Shown piece after piece: positions 26,005 through 34,046 of a DNA stretch of 64,000 nucleotides. Under the pieces are notes generated by a model. The model did no database searches. It saw only the letters and a list, made by a program, of their open reading frames with translations, and was not told where the DNA came from. Location of the stretch: assembly GCF_000834055.1 (NCBI RefSeq), contig NZ_JXSQ01000001.1, positions 124,001-188,000 of the forward strand, read 5' to 3'. The number at the start of each line of letters is the position of its first letter. The first letter of the stretch is position 1. Made by a program: the position numbers and the translations under genes. This stretch comes from Leucobacter komagatae. Lineage in GTDB: Bacteria > Actinomycetota > Actinomycetes > Actinomycetales > Microbacteriaceae.

Positions 26005-27190
26005 ATGATGGTGTCGGCAGTGAACACTTCTCCAGCACCACCGCACTGCCGCTACTTCGCTGCGGGGCTGTGCCGCTCGTGCACATTCATCGAGACCCCG
26101 ATCGACGCCCAGCTTCAGGCGAAGCAGCAGCGCTGCGCGGAGCTGTTGCCCGGCGTTGCCGCCGCCGCGTGGCTGCCGCCAGTGGCTGGGGGCGTCGCGG
26201 GCTTCCGCAACCGCGCCAAGCTCGCCGTCGGCGGGGTCGCTGGAGCCGTGACGCTCGGGATCCTCGACCGCGGCGGCGAGGGCGTCGACCTCACCGACTG
26301 CCTCATCCACGAGCCAGAGATCCACCGGGTCATCCCGCTGCTCGCGAGCTTCGTCAACGATCTCCGCATCGCGCCATACTCGGTGCCGAAGCGCGCCGGC
26401 GAACTGAAGTATGTGCACGTGACCGTGAGCCCCGCCGGCGAGCTCATGGTGCGCTTCGTTGTGCGCAGCGAGGAGGGGCTTGCCGCGATCCGCCGCCGTG
26501 TCGACGACCTTCGCGAGCTGCTCCCGCAGGCGGCCGTCCTCTCCGTAAACCTGCTCCCTGAGCACAAAGCAGTGCTCGAGGGGGAGCGCGAGGAGCCGCT
26601 CGTTGGCGAGGCGCTCGCGATGGAGCTCGGCGAGGGGCTCGAACCCATCACCCTGTACCTGCGCCCGCAGAGCTTCTTCCAGACGAACACCGCCGTTGCG
26701 CTCGCGCTCTACGAGCAGGCAGCTGCCTGGGTGGATCGCGCGAACCCCGCCTCGCTCTGGGACCTCTACTGCGGCGTCGGCGGTTTCGCGCTCTTCACCG
26801 CGAGATCAGCTTCCGGGACCGCACGCGATGTGCTCGGCGTCGAGCTCAGCGAGCAGGCGATCTTCTCGGCCGAGCGCAGCGCGAACGAGGCTGGCATCCC
26901 CGCGCGCTTCCTCGCGGGCGACGCGACCGAGTTCGCGCTCGCCGCAGCCCCAGCGGAGCTGCCAGAGCTCGTTGTGGTGAACCCGCCGCGGCGGGGGGAT
27001 CGGTGAGACGCTTGCCGGGTGGATCGAGCGTTCGGGGATCCGCCACGTGATCTATTCGAGCTGCAACCCCGAGAGCCTCGCACGCGACCTCGCCCTCATG
27101 CCGTCGCTTCGGGTGCGGGAGGCGCGGCTGTTCGACATGTTCCCGCACACGGGGCACCTCGAGGTCGCAGTGCTGCTCGAGCGCGCCTGA
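26005..27190 (+). pseudogene. rlmC: 23S rRNA (uracil) methyltransferase, RlmC type, with +1 frameshift
   Basis: Read across a frameshift, this is a full RNA m5U methyltransferase of about 394 aa. The first frame has the Fe-S cysteines HCRYFAAGLCRSCTF, RKRGELKYV-like PKRAGELKYVHV, RPQSFFQTN, WDLYCGVGGFALF and VVVNPPRRG. It then hits a stop after RRGDR. Removing one G from the GGGGGG run (26993-26998) continues NPPRRGIGETL to VIYSSCNPESLARDL, with the catalytic cysteine, and LFDMFPHTGHLEV, ending at 27190. Those motifs match E. coli RlmC (m5U747) closely. Without the correction the enzyme would lose its nucleophile. A homopolymer error in the sequence is the simplest reading. Confidence 0.88.
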
Positions 27191-27243
27191 GCATCACGCT
27201 CCCCGCCCGATCTGCGCGGTTGCCGCTCGGCGGCGACATCGCG

Positions 27244-27966
27244 TTAGGCCGTGACGAAGCTCGGGCTGCCCCAGCGGCCTGGCTCGGTGAGCTCAGCCCA
27301 CTCGAGATCAACTGCGGCATCCGATACGTCGGCGACGCAGGTGAGGAGCGACAGGGTCGGGTAACCGAGCGGCCGATTGTCTCGCACGATCGCGCGGTCG
27401 TCTGTTGTGCCCAGCTCGGACGTGCGCCCGAGTAGCCCGAGCCACTTGGCTTGCCATTCGTTCGCTGCCGCGCCTGCAAGCTCCCTGAACTCCGGAAGCC
27501 AGCGCTCGATCCGCTCCGTGCGGGGGTCATCGACGTCGTGATGGGCGAGCATGTGTACCCCGGGGGTGAGCTCCTCCCGGCGGAGCGCGACACCGTCCCA
27601 AGCGGTGACGGTCGCGCGCGACCCGACGACCTCGACGAGGGAGAACGGCGCGGAGGTCGGGGGATCGGTGAGTGTGCCGCCGGTAACCGAGGCAAGCACG
27701 AGCCCGCCGCGCGAGCTGAAGCCGCCAGCTGGTTCGGCCATTTCGGCAGCCCGGTTCACGATGACCGAGAGCTTGCCCGCCGCGGGGGAGAACGCGAGCC
27801 ACGCGCCGTTTGCGCGGCGGTCGCGCACTCCGAGCGTTCCAGGGTGCTCGTCTGGCCACCACTCACCTGGCGGATCCCAAGGGCGATTCGGGTCCTCGTC
27901 ACGCACGGCGAGCACGCGGGTGGGTATTGAATCGTCTGAGGGAACCTCGATCACGACCGTACACAT
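27244..27966 (-). CDS. NRDE / TANGO2 family protein
   Basis: This 240-aa protein starts MCTVVIEVP and has the family hallmarks RDEDPNRPW near residue 22 and IVNRAAEMAEP near residue 72. TANGO2-like proteins have an N-terminal cysteine suggestive of an Ntn-type fold and have been linked to heme handling, but the bacterial role is unclear. ATG 27966 leaves Cys as the second residue, which fits the family. The longer frame upstream would bury it. Confidence 0.85.
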   Translation of the reverse strand: MCTVVIEVPSDDSIPTRVLAVRDEDPNRPWDPPGEWWPDEHPGTLGVRDRRANGAWLAFSPAAGKLSVIVNRAAEMAEPAGGFSSRGGLVLASVTGGTLTDPPTSAPFSLVEVVGSRATVTAWDGVALRREELTPGVHMLAHHDVDDPRTERIERWLPEFRELAGAAANEWQAKWLGLLGRTSELGTTDDRAIVRDNRPLGYPTLSLLTCVADVSDAAVDLEWAELTEPGRWGSPSFVTA

Positions 27967-28074
27967 GGATCCAAGTGTATCGGCGGTGCGCGCGGTGGGG
28001 CTGCCTGTTCGGGAGCGGGGAGCCGGGGCGTTCACCCGCGCCGGTTCCGTGTCGTCAGTTGCCGGCCAGCACTG

Positions 28075-28761
28075 TCACTCGGTCGCCCGCGGTGCCTGCG
28101 AGGGAGCTTCAACGGCGGTCTCAGCAAAGTGGCGATGCAGGAGCCGGCGAATGGCGAGGATCACGGGCTCGAACAGGGTTGTGCCGAGAACGGCGTATTC
28201 GATGGACTGACGCGCCGTCATGCTGGGGACGGGGGTGACCTCGTTTTCGGCGAGCTGCCGCAGTGAAGCACCGTAGCGGGCCGCGGTGTCTGGCGTCCAC
28301 GCAAGCCCCGCACCGAGCACGGCGGTGATCGCGTCATCGAGCTGCCGCGTCGCTGGGTACTCAGGGTCGAAGGTGAGTCCGAGCGCTGCGACCGCTTCCC
28401 GCGCGTATGTGAGCTGCGGAGGTGGGGGGCCTTCGGGCGATGCTCCGTCTTCTCGGCCACGGCGTGCGTCCGACGGTGCGGCGTATGGGGGCAGGGCTGC
28501 CACTGCGTGCCCCATTGCCTCGATGACGCCGTAGTCGTCCCAGTTGTCGATGATGGCGAGGATCTCGCGCATGCGTGCGATGGGTAGGCCGGGGACGGAT
28601 GCGAGCGCGCTGATCACGCGGAGTCGGTCGCTGTGGCCCTCGCCGTACTCGGCCCTGGTTGCAGACACCGGTGTGCCCTTGGGCAGTAGCCCCTCCCTGA
28701 TGTAGAACTTCACGGTCGGCAGGGGCACGCCAGTTACCTCTGCCAGTTCTGAGATTTGCAT
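28075..28761 (-). CDS. MerR family transcriptional regulator
   Basis: This 228-aa protein has an N-terminal winged helix-turn-helix MQISELAEVTGVPLPTVKFYIREGLLPKG, residues 1-29. It includes the MerR KFYIREGLLP core and the following coiled-coil start (SALASVPGLPIARMREIL). The C-terminal helical part (about 100-228) has no obvious ligand signature. It is divergent from a small membrane protein gene across a 96-bp gap that contains a near-perfect dyad overlapping a promoter, so it most likely controls itself and that neighbour. Confidence 0.88.
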   Translation of the reverse strand: MQISELAEVTGVPLPTVKFYIREGLLPKGTPVSATRAEYGEGHSDRLRVISALASVPGLPIARMREILAIIDNWDDYGVIEAMGHAVAALPPYAAPSDARRGREDGASPEGPPPPQLTYAREAVAALGLTFDPEYPATRQLDDAITAVLGAGLAWTPDTAARYGASLRQLAENEVTPVPSMTARQSIEYAVLGTTLFEPVILAIRRLLHRHFAETAVEAPSQAPRATE

Positions 28762-28796
28762 GCGCGTGCCTCCTGTCGCGGCGCCACGTTGGCTCC

Positions 28797-28855
28797 TTGA
28801 CTTAGATAGTAGCGGTATCCGATAATTGGATACCGCAACTACCTAATTGAGGTAG
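28797..28855 (+). promoter_or_regulatory. MerR operator and promoter between divergent genes
   Basis: TTGACT (28797-28802) and GATAAT (28821-28826), 18 bases apart, form a good promoter for the membrane-protein gene at 28858. The dyad GCGGTATCC-N7-GGATACCGC (28812-28836) covers the spacer and -10 box, with 12 of 13 bases symmetric when extended. A second dyad, CTACCT-N5-AGGTAG (28839-28855), follows directly before the ATG. The long spacer with a dyad fits MerR-type control. Confidence 0.75.
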
Positions 28856-28857
28856 GT

Positions 28858-29274
28858 ATGAGTCCAACGATCGCAATCGTCTCGGGCGTGACGCTGCTGA
28901 CCATTGTCGGCATCGAATCTGGTGGCGCCTTCCTGCTGCGAACACTGCGCCGCAGCTCAGGCTTTACCGATTTGCAGCGCTCCTTTTTCCGGGCCGGGCA
29001 CGCCCACGCTGGGGTGCTCGTTATCCTTGGCCTGACCGTATTGCTGTTGCTCGATGCCGTCGGCGTGAATGCCACGCTGCAGTGGTCGGGCGTCGGGGTG
29101 CTCGCCAGTGCCATTCTGCTCCCCGCAGGCTTCTTCCTCAGCGTGCTCGGGCCGCACGCGAGCAAGCCGGGCCCGCTCGTTGGGCTCATCTGGGCAGGGG
29201 CGGCGGTGCTCGCACTCTCGCTCGTCGTCGCAGCAGTGGCAATCGTCGTCGCGGGGGTAGCCGGCCTCGCGTAG
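28858..29274 (+). CDS. Small four-helix membrane protein
   Basis: This 138-aa protein has four hydrophobic segments (about 5-25, 50-70, 78-98, 112-135) and a conserved-looking cytoplasmic loop RRSSGFTDLQRSFFRAGHAHAG with two histidines. Homologous short proteins are seen beside MerR regulators in actinobacteria. I do not recognise a characterised function. The divergent MerR regulator and its operator suggest inducible expression. Confidence 0.75.
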   Translation: MSPTIAIVSGVTLLTIVGIESGGAFLLRTLRRSSGFTDLQRSFFRAGHAHAGVLVILGLTVLLLLDAVGVNATLQWSGVGVLASAILLPAGFFLSVLGPHASKPGPLVGLIWAGAAVLALSLVVAAVAIVVAGVAGLA

Positions 29275-29335
29275 CGGCGGATCGCACGGCAGCCGGGACG
29301 TTCACCCGTGCCGCGGCGGCGCTCGGCGAGCGTGC

Positions 29336-29983
29336 CTATTCGGCGGGGCCAGCGAGCGCAAGCGCGAGCCGCACTGCGTCGGCTCGGGAGTGGAGATCAG
29401 CTTTGGTGAAGAGATTGTTGATGTGCGTCTTCACGGTGGCCTCAGAGATGCTGAGGGCGGCCGCAATGTCGCCGTTGCGTAGCCCCTGGCCGATGAGGTC
29501 GAGGATCTCTCGCTCCCGCGAGGTCAGCTGCACCGGAGCGGGCGCCGGGACCATCGGACGGCGCGACGCGAGCGCGAGCAGGCGCAACTGCACCCCCGGA
29601 TCGAGCACAGCGTTACCCGCTTTTGCGCTCTGAACCGCTTGGAGGATGACCCCTCTGTCCGCATCTTTCGTGAGATACCCGCGCGCCCCAGCCTGCAGCG
29701 CACTGAGGATGGAGGCGTCGTCTTCAAAGCTGGTGAGCACGACGACGGCGAGGCCCGGATGCTCGGCGGTGAGCGCAGCGGTAGCGGCAACACCTCCCAT
29801 GCCAGGCATGTTCAGATCCATGAGTACGACATCGGGGGAGAGCGCCGCAGCCTGCGCCAGGGACTCCTCGCCCGTTGCCGCCGTCCCAACGACGCTCACC
29901 GCCGGATCAAGGTCGAGCATCACAGCGAGGGCGTCGCGGATAGCTGTTTGATCGTCGACGATAAGGAGACGTGTCTCGCTCAT
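29336..29983 (-). CDS. NarL/LuxR-family response regulator
   Basis: This 215-aa protein has a receiver domain with Asp10-Asp11, phosphoacceptor Asp56 in DVVLMDLNMPG, Thr/Ser in VVLTSFED and Lys in LTKDAD. A LuxR helix-turn-helix follows, LTSREREILDLIGQGLRNGD and ATVKTHINNLFTKADLHSR, from about 148. The start at ATG 29983 overlaps the kinase stop by 4 bases (ATGA), so the two are translationally coupled. The longer frame adds nine residues inside the kinase gene. The targets are unknown. Confidence 0.93.
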   Translation of the reverse strand: MSETRLLIVDDQTAIRDALAVMLDLDPAVSVVGTAATGEESLAQAAALSPDVVLMDLNMPGMGGVAATAALTAEHPGLAVVVLTSFEDDASILSALQAGARGYLTKDADRGVILQAVQSAKAGNAVLDPGVQLRLLALASRRPMVPAPAPVQLTSREREILDLIGQGLRNGDIAAALSISEATVKTHINNLFTKADLHSRADAVRLALALAGPAE

Positions 29984-31149
29984 AGGGGCAGCTCCAGTGT
30001 CACGATCCATCCGATTCCATGCGGCCCCGGTCCGGTGCTCAGCGTACCGCCGAGCAGCGCCGCACGCTCTCGCATCCCGATGAGGCCCATGCCCGAGCCC
30101 TCGCCAGCCGCGACAGCTGGTGCCGCCCCGCCGTGGGCTGGTGTGTCGGCGACGGTGAGGCGTACGCGGTCAGGCTCGTATGCGAGCGTGAGCTGAGCTG
30201 CGGCGCCCGGAGCGTGGCGGCGGATGTTTGTGAGCGACTCCTGCGCGGTGCGAATGATTGCCTGCGCCATCTCGACGCTCAACGGTTGAGGGTCGCCGGT
30301 GAGCGCAAAGTCGGCGAGCGATGCCGTTGCGAGACCCTCGATCGTGGTGGGGAGTGGGAGCGTGTCCTCGCGGAGCGCATGAATCGCCCGGCGCGTTTCC
30401 GCCATGCCGCTGACGGCCATGCCACGCGCGCGCAGCACGGCGCCGTTCGCCTCATCATCTCGATCGGATGCGTGAAGCGCGTCCGCCATGTCGAGCTGCA
30501 TGGCAATGCCGGTGAGGGAATGGCCAAGCACGTCGTGAATCTCTCGAGCGATACGGCCCCGCTCCTCGAGAGCTGCCGCTCGGGCTTCCGAGGCTGCCGC
30601 CCTTTGGCTTTGCGCGGCGGCCTCGCGCGCAGCGGCGAGCGCGTTCGTGCGATCCTGTCGGGCGATACCGGCATACACCGGCAGCCCAACGGTCAAGCCA
30701 ACCCACCACGGGATGAAGCCGTCGATGAGCCCGAACGCTGGCAACAGCCAGGCGCTCAGCGTCGCGACGACGGTTCCGATGACAGCAACCGCGAGTGCGT
30801 GCCGCCGGGAGGTGAGACGCTCGCCTGCGCGGTTCGACGCGAAGTATGCGAGCGCGACCGCGAGGCCGCCGGGTGGGAGGGCAAAGACGACGCCGCTCAC
30901 GGCTGCGAACGCCGCGAGCGGCCAGAAGCCATGGAAATCCCATGCGCGCTGCGTGAGCTTTGCCGCGGTTCCCGTGACCATGAGGAGGGCGACAGCAGCG
31001 AGCGTGACCGCCCACGTAAACACCTGGATCGACTGGGGAGGGAGCACGAAGAGCTGCGCCACGATGAGCAGAACAAACAGCACCATCGTTGCCGGGCGGA
31101 TGATCCGATCCGCCGCGCTTGAGTCCGCCACCATGCCCCCATTCTTCAC
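29980..31149 (-). CDS. NarL-type sensor histidine kinase
   Basis: This 389-aa membrane kinase has about five or six N-terminal helices (residues 20-165). A HisKA_3 dimerisation domain follows, with the phosphoacceptor His205 in ERGRIAREIHDVLGHSL. The C-terminal HATPase domain has QESLTNIRRHAPG (N box) and GSGMGLIGMRERAALLGG (G boxes). There is no large extracellular sensor domain, so it may sense the membrane itself, as LiaS/DesK-type kinases do. GTG 31149 overlaps the preceding stop by 4 bases; an ATG five codons later is the alternative start. Confidence 0.92.
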   Translation of the reverse strand: MKNGGMVADSSAADRIIRPATMVLFVLLIVAQLFVLPPQSIQVFTWAVTLAAVALLMVTGTAAKLTQRAWDFHGFWPLAAFAAVSGVVFALPPGGLAVALAYFASNRAGERLTSRRHALAVAVIGTVVATLSAWLLPAFGLIDGFIPWWVGLTVGLPVYAGIARQDRTNALAAAREAAAQSQRAAASEARAAALEERGRIAREIHDVLGHSLTGIAMQLDMADALHASDRDDEANGAVLRARGMAVSGMAETRRAIHALREDTLPLPTTIEGLATASLADFALTGDPQPLSVEMAQAIIRTAQESLTNIRRHAPGAAAQLTLAYEPDRVRLTVADTPAHGGAAPAVAAGEGSGMGLIGMRERAALLGGTLSTGPGPHGIGWIVTLELPL

Positions 31150-31736
31150 CTCATCTCACCGATCGTGCCAGCCTCGCCCGGCATGCCGCCGTGCTGCTCG
31201 AGGCGCTGCTGCTTCATATTGTCGAGAAACGGTGACGCGCGATGCTCCGCGCCATCCTTGCCGCGATCCCAGATGATCTGGCCGGGAACCCGCAGCGCCT
31301 TCGCCAGCACGATGATGCCCTCCGCGAGCATGCTGACACCCAGGGTGAGCATCGGACCAGTGGTGACTGCGTGTTCCGCTGTGGCGTCGAGCGTCCCGAG
31401 CAGGTATCCGATGCCGAACTTCGCGGCGAAGGTGACGACCCACAGCGCTACGGTCACCGCCGTGTAGCGCATGTGCACGAGCCCGTTCGCTTCGTAGACG
31501 CGGACACTCGCGCCGCGAATGAGCCCCATCCCGACACTCACAACGGCGGTGAGCCCGAGGAACTCGATCGCGGTCGGGCTGGTGAACACCTGCCAGCTCT
31601 GGCCGACGCCAACAACGGCGTAGATGATGGGCAGCAGCAGCATGCGCTTGCCCTGCGCCGGTTGACCGGCCAAACGCTTGAAGATGAGGTATCCGACGAG
31701 GACAACTACGAGCGCGATTTCGAAGACACCGTTCAC
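31146..31736 (-). CDS. Multi-pass membrane protein (DUF1453/CcdC-like) upstream of the two-component system
   Basis: This 196-aa protein has five or so helices, starting VFEIALVVVLVGYLIFKRLAGQPAQGKRMLL in pieces, with the KRMLLLPIIYAVVG region reminiscent of the DUF1453/CcdC family. The C-terminal 50 residues are soluble and charged. GGAGGTGA lies 4 bases before GTG 31736; the open frame continues 200 codons upstream but that part is antisense to coaBC and not real. It is the first gene of the operon with the kinase and regulator, so it may be a sensor partner or target. Confidence 0.75.
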   Translation of the reverse strand: MNGVFEIALVVVLVGYLIFKRLAGQPAQGKRMLLLPIIYAVVGVGQSWQVFTSPTAIEFLGLTAVVSVGMGLIRGASVRVYEANGLVHMRYTAVTVALWVVTFAAKFGIGYLLGTLDATAEHAVTTGPMLTLGVSMLAEGIIVLAKALRVPGQIIWDRGKDGAEHRASPFLDNMKQQRLEQHGGMPGEAGTIGEMR

Positions 31737-31742
31737 GGTGTC
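31725..31742 (-). promoter_or_regulatory. Hairpin enclosing the start codon of the membrane-protein gene
   Basis: GACACCGT-TC-ACGGTGTC is a perfect 8-bp-arm inverted repeat that contains the GTG start codon at 31736. Folding would hide the initiation site and could damp translation of the whole two-component operon. It may also be chance in a GC-rich sequence. Confidence 0.4.
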
Positions 31743-31823
31743 ACCTCCCTGGTATTCGTTTTCTGACACTCCCAACGTTAGAAACCAGTGCGCGTTTGCG
31801 CCTCGGGCAGGCGCCGTATCTTT

Positions 31824-31845
31824 GGGTGGAGAAATATCTCCACCC
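31824..31845. promoter_or_regulatory. Palindromic operator candidate between the two-component operon and coaBC
   Basis: GGGTGGAGA-AATA-TCTCCACCC is a perfect 9-bp-arm dyad, 88 bases before the first gene of the two-component operon and 55 bases before coaBC. It is a good candidate binding site for the response regulator or another dimeric factor. Confidence 0.5.
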
Positions 31846-31899
31846 TCGCCCTTGGCAGCGGGAGCGGAGCTTCTCCGGTCGCCGTGCAAAGATGGGGGC

Positions 31900-33408
31900 G
31901 TGAACATTGTGCTCGGAGTGAGCGGCGGAATCGCCGCATACAAAGCTGTCGCCCTCGCCCGCCTGCTCGTCGAGGCCGGGCACGACGTCCACGTCGTGCC
32001 AACCGCCGATGCGCTGCGCTTCGTCGGACAACCCACCTGGGAGGCGATCAGCCGGCACCCGGTGACCACGTCGGTGCACGACGACGTCCCCGAGGTGCGC
32101 CACGTCGCCCTGGGGCAGAACGCCGATCTCGTGGTCGTCGCGCCAGCAACGGCGAACACGCTCGCGCGGATGACCGCGGGGCTCGCCGACGACCTGCTCG
32201 GCACCACGCTGCTCGCGACCCGCGCACCCGTGCTCGTTGCGCCCGCGATGCACACGGAGATGTGGCAGCACCCGGCGACGCAGGACAACATTGCGATCCT
32301 CCGCTCGCGCGGCGTCGCGTTCGTCGGCCCCGAGAGCGGCCGGCTCACCGGCGATGACAGTGGTCAAGGGCGCATGAGCGAGCCGGCGGACATCTTCGCC
32401 AGGGTCCAAGAGATGCTCGGCGGGCTCACCGGCAGCCGCGCGGACAGCGATGCGGGTGCTGGCAGCGGCACAGGCATTGATGCCGCTGCCGAGGCGACCG
32501 GGCTACATAATCAGGTCGACGCGGCCGAACCGGCGGCAGTCGTTGGCGGCGGAGTGAGCAGCCTCGCCGGCGTGCCACACCCCGAGGTGACGGGCGCGAC
32601 CGCCGACCGGGACTGGGCGGCGGACGTCACCGGGCAAGCCCCCGAAATCGAGCCCGCTCCAGCAGGCGGCAACGTCGACCACGCCGCACGCGCGGAGGGC
32701 GACCTCGCGGGCGTGCGAGTACTCGTGACGGCGGGTGGCACCAGGGAACCGATCGACCCCGTACGCTACCTCGGCAACCGTTCGAGCGGGAAGCAGGGCG
32801 TTGCCATCGCGGCCGCGGCCGCGGACCGCGGGGCAGAAGTGGTGTTGCTCGCCGCGAACATTGACGGCGCCGTGCTCGCTGAGGTCACGGGGGATCCCGC
32901 GATCCGCGTCGTGCCAGTGAACACAACCGCTGAGCTCGACTCGACAGCGCACGCAGCAGCGAAGGGCGCGCGCGTCGTAGTGATGGCCGCGGCCGTCGCC
33001 GACTACCGGGTAGCCGACGTCGCCGACCAGAAGATGCGCAAGGAAGACCTTACCGGGGGCGCGCCGACGCTCACGCTCGTTGAGAACCCCGACATTCTGG
33101 TGAGCCTCGTGCGTGACCGGCAAGACGACCAGGTGATTGTCGGCTTCGCGGCCGAGACCGTCGACAGCGAAGACGAGCTGCTCGAACGGGGCAGGCGCAA
33201 GCTCGCACGCAAGGGCGTCGACCTGCTCGCAGTCAACGCAGTCGGGTGGAGCGAGGGCTTCGAATCCGCGGACAACGATGTGCGGGTACTCAACTTCGAC
33301 GGCGACATTGTCGCTGCCGTCGCAGGCTCAAAGCGTGAGGTGGCAGATGCGCTCCTCGACGCGGTCGGCGACGAGCTTGACCAAACCGAGAGTGCGCTCG
33401 TCGACTAA
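31900..33408 (+). CDS. coaBC: Bifunctional CoaBC (4'-phosphopantothenoylcysteine synthetase/decarboxylase)
   Basis: This 502-aa protein makes 4'-phosphopantetheine on the way to coenzyme A. The CoaC flavoprotein part (residues 1-180) shows GVSGGIAAYKAVALARLL, DLVVVAPATANTLARM, APAMHTEMW and GPESGRLTGDDSGQGRM. The CoaB synthetase part (from about 270) shows VTAGGTREPIDPVRYLGNRSSGKQG and KMRKEDL. Bacterial CoaBC is usually about 400-420 aa. Here about 90 residues of A/G/E/D-rich low-complexity sequence (about 180-270) form an unusually long linker. GTG 31900 begins the conserved part and follows GGGGG. Confidence 0.94.
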   Translation: MNIVLGVSGGIAAYKAVALARLLVEAGHDVHVVPTADALRFVGQPTWEAISRHPVTTSVHDDVPEVRHVALGQNADLVVVAPATANTLARMTAGLADDLLGTTLLATRAPVLVAPAMHTEMWQHPATQDNIAILRSRGVAFVGPESGRLTGDDSGQGRMSEPADIFARVQEMLGGLTGSRADSDAGAGSGTGIDAAAEATGLHNQVDAAEPAAVVGGGVSSLAGVPHPEVTGATADRDWAADVTGQAPEIEPAPAGGNVDHAARAEGDLAGVRVLVTAGGTREPIDPVRYLGNRSSGKQGVAIAAAAADRGAEVVLLAANIDGAVLAEVTGDPAIRVVPVNTTAELDSTAHAAAKGARVVVMAAAVADYRVADVADQKMRKEDLTGGAPTLTLVENPDILVSLVRDRQDDQVIVGFAAETVDSEDELLERGRRKLARKGVDLLAVNAVGWSEGFESADNDVRVLNFDGDIVAAVAGSKREVADALLDAVGDELDQTESALVD

Positions 33409-33453
33409 CTGCCCTGCCTCCGCGAACCGACAGATCACCAACGGAAGGAACGT

Positions 33454-33930
33454 ATGGCACCCTCAACCCGCGGAACATCCCTGCCGGCCTGGCGGTTGAT
33501 CCTCCCGGTCCTGTGGTTCGGCATGGTCGCCGCGATCTCCTTCATTGAGGCACCGCTGAAGTTCCAGGCGCCTGGAATCACGATCCCTCTCGGTCTCGGC
33601 ATCGGGCGCCTCGTCTTCTTCGCGCTGAACGTCGCGGAGGGCGCGATCCTCATCGCGCTCGCCGCCGTCACGCTCTGGCCGCGGCTTGCCCCCGCGCTGC
33701 GTGCGAGCCGTGCACAGATCGGCGCGCTCGCCGCCGTTGCGCTCGTGTACCTCGCGAAGATCCTGCTCATCAGGCCCCCGCTCAACGCGCGCACCGACCT
33801 CGTGCTCGCCGGTGCGGATCCAGGCCAGTCGCCGTGGCACTACGTCTACATCGCCGCCGACGTCACAACAATGGTGCTGCTCGCCGTGCTCGTCGTGCTC
33901 GCGGCGAGGCGGCTCGCGCCGCGAGCCTAG
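33454..33930 (+). CDS. Four-helix membrane protein
   Basis: This 158-aa protein has four predicted helices (about 12-30, 47-70, 85-105, 130-152) and conserved-looking motifs FIEAPLKFQAPGI and AKILLIRPPLNAR. GAAGGAACGT precedes the ATG. It lies 45 bases downstream of coaBC on the same strand and may be cotranscribed. I recognise no characterised function; similar proteins are annotated only as membrane proteins in actinobacteria. Confidence 0.75.
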   Translation: MAPSTRGTSLPAWRLILPVLWFGMVAAISFIEAPLKFQAPGITIPLGLGIGRLVFFALNVAEGAILIALAAVTLWPRLAPALRASRAQIGALAAVALVYLAKILLIRPPLNARTDLVLAGADPGQSPWHYVYIAADVTTMVLLAVLVVLAARRLAPRA

Positions 33931-33974
33931 AAACGCCCCGAAAAGCCGACCCCGCTGCGGTATCCGCGGCCCGC

Positions 33975-34008
33975 TTGACCCTGCCCCTGGGGGAACGCCC
34001 ACGCTAGA
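33975..34008 (+). promoter_or_regulatory. Candidate MerR-type promoter
   Basis: TTGACC (33975-33980) is followed by a C/G-symmetric stretch (CCCCTGGGGG, 33984-33993) and then ACGCTAGA near 34001-34008, with more than 18 bases between the -35 and the likely -10. Long spacers with a central dyad are typical of MerR targets, and the gene that follows encodes one. The -10 assignment is uncertain. Confidence 0.45.
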
Positions 34009-34046
34009 GGTGAGCGGCCGCCGGCCGCAGAAACGAGGAACTTCCC

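Noticed and set aside
12050-27005. Phase variation as the cause of the three frameshifts
   Set aside because: Runs of 4-6 bases are too short to be typical switching tracts, and housekeeping genes such as rlmC are unlikely contingency loci.
26990-27010. Programmed ribosomal frameshift in rlmC
   Set aside because: No slippery heptamer with downstream structure typical of known sites is seen, and homologues are read in one frame.
29311-31122. Long plus-strand frames across the two-component genes
   Set aside because: The minus-strand frames carry complete kinase and regulator motifs; the opposite frames are compositional shadows.
31740-32348. 200-codon upstream extension of the DUF1453-like gene
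   Set aside because: It is antisense to coaBC, and a strong GGAGGTGA site before GTG 31736 marks the true start.
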